Positions 62,178 through 64,000 of a stretch of 64,000 nucleotides of DNA are shown piece by piece. Made by a program: the position numbers and the translations under genes. The stretch is taken from the NCBI RefSeq assembly GCF_001439815.1, contig NZ_JYLM01000002.1, positions 310,001 to 374,000 on the forward strand, read 5' to 3'. This stretch comes from Pseudomonas orientalis. Lineage in GTDB: Bacteria > Pseudomonadota > Gammaproteobacteria > Pseudomonadales > Pseudomonadaceae. The notes under the pieces are model-generated. The model saw only the letters and a program-made list of their open reading frames with translations. It did no database searches and was not told where the DNA came from. Numbering within the stretch: the first letter of the stretch is position 1; every line of letters begins with the position of its first letter.

Positions 62178-63281
62178 TCAGGCGGCGGCGCGCAGAGGGC
62201 GGGCTACGGCCACGCCGTCGGTGTCGAACAGATGGCAGTGCGCCGGGTCCAGGTGCAGGTGCAGCGTCTCGCCGTACTGGCTTGCCATGTCGCCACGGAT
62301 GCGCATGGTCAGCGGCTCGCCGTTGGCGGTGATGACGTGGCAGAAGGTGTCGCTGCCCAGGCGCTCGCCGACGTCGGCGGTGACGGTGAGGGACGTCTGG
62401 CCCGGCGTGGCGATTTCCAGGTGCTCCGGGCGAATGCCCAGGGTCACCGCACTGCCCACGCTCAAGCTGGCACCGCTCAGCGGCAGGCTGATCAGGGTGC
62501 CGGCGTCCAGTTGCACGTCACACCCCTGGCCTTCGACACGGGTGACCTTGCCCTTGAGAAAACCCATCTTCGGCGTGCCGAGAAAGCCCGCCACAAACAG
62601 GTTGGCCGGCTGGTGATACAGCTCCAGGGGCGAGCCGACCTGTTCGATGCGACCGCTGTTGAGCACCACGACTTTGTCGGCCAGGGTCATGGCTTCGACC
62701 TGGTCGTGGGTCACGTAGATCATGGTCGCCTGCAGCTCTTTATGCAGGCGCGCCAGTTCCAGGCGCATCTGCACGCGCAGGGCGGCGTCGAGGTTGGACA
62801 AGGGTTCGTCGAACAGGAAGATCTTCGGGTTGCGCACAATCGCCCGGCCAATCGCCACGCGCTGGCGCTGGCCGCCGGACAGTTGCTTGGGCTTGCGCTC
62901 CAGCAGCGGGCCCAGTTCCAGAATGCGCGCCGCCTCATTGACTTTGCTCTCGACGAGCTTTTTGTCGACACCGGCCAGGTCCAGGGCAAACGACATGTTC
63001 TTGCGCACGCTCATGTGCGGGTACAGCGCGTAGGTCTGGAACACCATCGCCAGGTCGCGCTTGGCCGGTGTCACTTCGGTGATGTCGCGGCCATCGAGTT
63101 CAATGGTGCCCTCAGTCACTTCTTCCAGGCCGGCGATCAAGCGCAGCAGGGTGGATTTGCCGCAGCCCGACGGGCCGACGAACACCACGAATTCCTTGTC
63201 GTTCACTTCCAGGTCAATGCCCTTGATGATGGAAAAACCTTCAAAGCCTTTTTGCAGATTCTTGATTTTCAGGTTGGCCAT
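62178..63281 (-). CDS. mtlK: Mannitol/sorbitol ABC transporter ATP-binding protein
   Basis: The ATPase of the binding-protein-dependent polyol importer, working with MtlE, MtlF and MtlG at the inner membrane. 367 residues from ATG 63281 (MANLKIKNLQKGFEGFSIIKGIDLEVND, with GGAGG upstream). Walker A is VGPSGCGKSTLL, the Q-loop is VFQTYALYPHMSV, the signature is LSGGQRQRVAIGRAI, Walker B is IFLFDEPLSNLD and the H-loop is YVTHDQ. A MalK-like C-terminal regulatory domain follows (GIRPEHLEIATPGQ). It belongs to the mtl operon; AATAATAA at the mtlG stop lies 20 bases upstream of the ATG. Confidence 0.95.
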   Translation of the reverse strand: MANLKIKNLQKGFEGFSIIKGIDLEVNDKEFVVFVGPSGCGKSTLLRLIAGLEEVTEGTIELDGRDITEVTPAKRDLAMVFQTYALYPHMSVRKNMSFALDLAGVDKKLVESKVNEAARILELGPLLERKPKQLSGGQRQRVAIGRAIVRNPKIFLFDEPLSNLDAALRVQMRLELARLHKELQATMIYVTHDQVEAMTLADKVVVLNSGRIEQVGSPLELYHQPANLFVAGFLGTPKMGFLKGKVTRVEGQGCDVQLDAGTLISLPLSGASLSVGSAVTLGIRPEHLEIATPGQTSLTVTADVGERLGSDTFCHVITANGEPLTMRIRGDMASQYGETLHLHLDPAHCHLFDTDGVAVARPLRAAA

Positions 63282-63301
63282 GATGGGCCCTCCGCTTGGA
63301 A

Positions 63302-63309
63302 TTATTATT
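63302..63309 (-). promoter_or_regulatory. Candidate Crc/Hfq CA motif before mtlK
   Basis: AATAATAA on the minus strand exactly fits AAYAAYAA. It overlaps the mtlG stop codon and precedes the mtlK ribosome binding site GGAGG by about 10 bases, so bound Hfq/Crc would be well placed to limit mtlK translation. Confidence 0.55.
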
Positions 63310-64000
63310 TCACGGCGCCAAAGGACAGGCCGCGCACCAACTGCTTCTGGCTGATCCAGCCGAAGATCAGGATCGGCGCGCAGGCCAGGGTCGACACGGC
63401 GGACAATTTGGCCCAGAACAAGCCTTCGGGGCTGGAGTAGGAGGCGATCAGCGCAGTCAGCGGCGCGGCGCTGGAGGACGTCAGGTTGAGCGACCAGAAC
63501 GCCTCGTTCCAGCACAGGATCAGCGACAGCAAGACGGTGGACGCCAGGCCGCCCTTGGCAATCGGCAGCAGCACCCGCACCATCTCCTGCCACAGCGTGG
63601 CGCCGTCCAGGCGGGCGGCTTCGAGGATGTCCTTGGGGATGTCCTTGAAGTAGGTGTACACCATCCACACCACGATCGGCAGGTTGATCAGGGTGTAGAT
63701 GATGATCAGCGCAACGCGCGTATCCAGCAGGCCAAAGCTCTTGGCCAGCAGGTAGATCGGCATCAGTACGCCCACCGGTGGCAGCATCTTGGTCGACAGC
63801 ATCCACAGCAGCGTGCCCTTGGTGCGCTGGGTTTCATAGAACGCCATGGAGTAGGCGGCCGGCACCGAGATCAGCAGGCACAAGGCGGTGGCGCTGAAGG
63901 AAATTACCACCGAGTTCCAGGCGTAGGCGAAGTAGTTGCTGCGCTCGTTGATGTGCAGGTAGTTCTCCAGCGTCGGCGTGAAGATGAACTGCGGCGGCGT
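63305..64000 (-). CDS. mtlG: Mannitol/sorbitol ABC transporter permease (5-prime end outside the window)
   Basis: An inner-membrane permease subunit of the polyol importer. The reading frame is open to the window end (TPPQFIFTPTLENYLHINERSNYFAYAWNSVVISFSATALCLLISVPAAYSMAFYETQRTKG), so the start lies beyond 64000. The ABC-permease EAA loop that contacts the ATPase is EAARLDGATLWQEMVRVLLPIAKGG. About five membrane segments remain visible, the last ending ILIFGWISQKQLVRGLSFGAVK. It is coupled to mtlK by a 23-base gap. Confidence 0.94.
   Translation of the reverse strand, partial: TPPQFIFTPTLENYLHINERSNYFAYAWNSVVISFSATALCLLISVPAAYSMAFYETQRTKGTLLWMLSTKMLPPVGVLMPIYLLAKSFGLLDTRVALIIIYTLINLPIVVWMVYTYFKDIPKDILEAARLDGATLWQEMVRVLLPIAKGGLASTVLLSLILCWNEAFWSLNLTSSSAAPLTALIASYSSPEGLFWAKLSAVSTLACAPILIFGWISQKQLVRGLSFGAVK

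Noticed and set aside
61203..63440. A 745-codon plus-strand frame across mtlD, mtlK and mtlG
   Set aside because: It is antisense to three well-supported mtl genes and has no recognisable domain.

Overview
The window is a 64 kb stretch of a Pseudomonas chromosome, most probably of the P. fluorescens group. The evidence is the gene content: a 2-ketogluconate (kgu) operon under PtxS, the mtl mannitol operon, a complete fap functional-amyloid operon, sfn sulfone genes, a MexMN-type efflux locus, and many GTGGGAGGGGGCTTGCCCCC-type REP/REPIN sequences. Codon use is uniformly GC-rich and gene order is dense. I saw no rRNA, tRNA, CRISPR array or insertion sequence. This is core plus niche-adaptation chromosome rather than an obvious island.

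Layout. 1-4.1 kb: metE (cut by the window start), a ZapE/AFG1 ATPase and a GNAT acetyltransferase. 4.2-9.1 kb: a small secreted protein, a Fur-box TonB receptor, the lipid A/LPS phosphoethanolamine transferase CptA and a 58-residue coiled-coil protein. 9.3-12.6 kb: overlapping gnd-zwf-HAD genes of the pentose phosphate route. 13.3-20.2 kb: a VpsR-like sigma-54 activator facing the fapABCDEF operon, which has its own sigma-54 promoter, a pair of upstream dyads and an intrinsic terminator between fapC and fapD. 20.3-26.8 kb: an orphan FecR-like gene, a PepSY protein and a 1,712-residue toxin-like protein ending in a HELTH metallopeptidase motif. 27-35 kb: dpkA, a DUF883 protein, a LysR/nitrilase divergent pair, a WHy-domain lipoprotein, a xanthine permease and a chemoreceptor.

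35.2-40.5 kb: kguE-kguK-kguT-kguD with the divergently autoregulated repressor gene ptxS; both promoters carry the exact PtxS palindrome. 40.5-49.5 kb: a LysE exporter, an AraC regulator, a DUF1345 membrane protein and a MexMN-like RND pump divergent from an OmpR-type two-component system. 49.5-52.2 kb: an ECF sigma/RskA anti-sigma pair with a DUF3455 protein, and a TauE/SafE permease. 52.7-55.3 kb: divergent sfnB-like and sfnG genes, each with a sigma-54 promoter. 55.3-58 kb: a ParD-like antitoxin gene overlapping a type I methionine aminopeptidase gene, a DUF1652 protein and a decayed autotransporter. 58.1-64 kb: the distal mtl operon (mtlG-mtlK-mtlD-mtlY-mtlZ) for mannitol import, oxidation to fructose and phosphorylation.

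The most unusual structure is a repeated element of about 350-440 bp found three times (14641-15076, 30898-31340, 52257-52600). The best copy has perfect 28-bp terminal inverted repeats made of REP sequence and a conserved interior that can fold into a long stem carrying two hairpins. Compensatory base changes between copies support that fold. Apparent reading frames through it look spurious. Five ordinary REPINs and several single hairpins occupy other intergenic gaps; one REPIN supplies the last residues and stop codon of ptxS and another sits inside the mtl operon.
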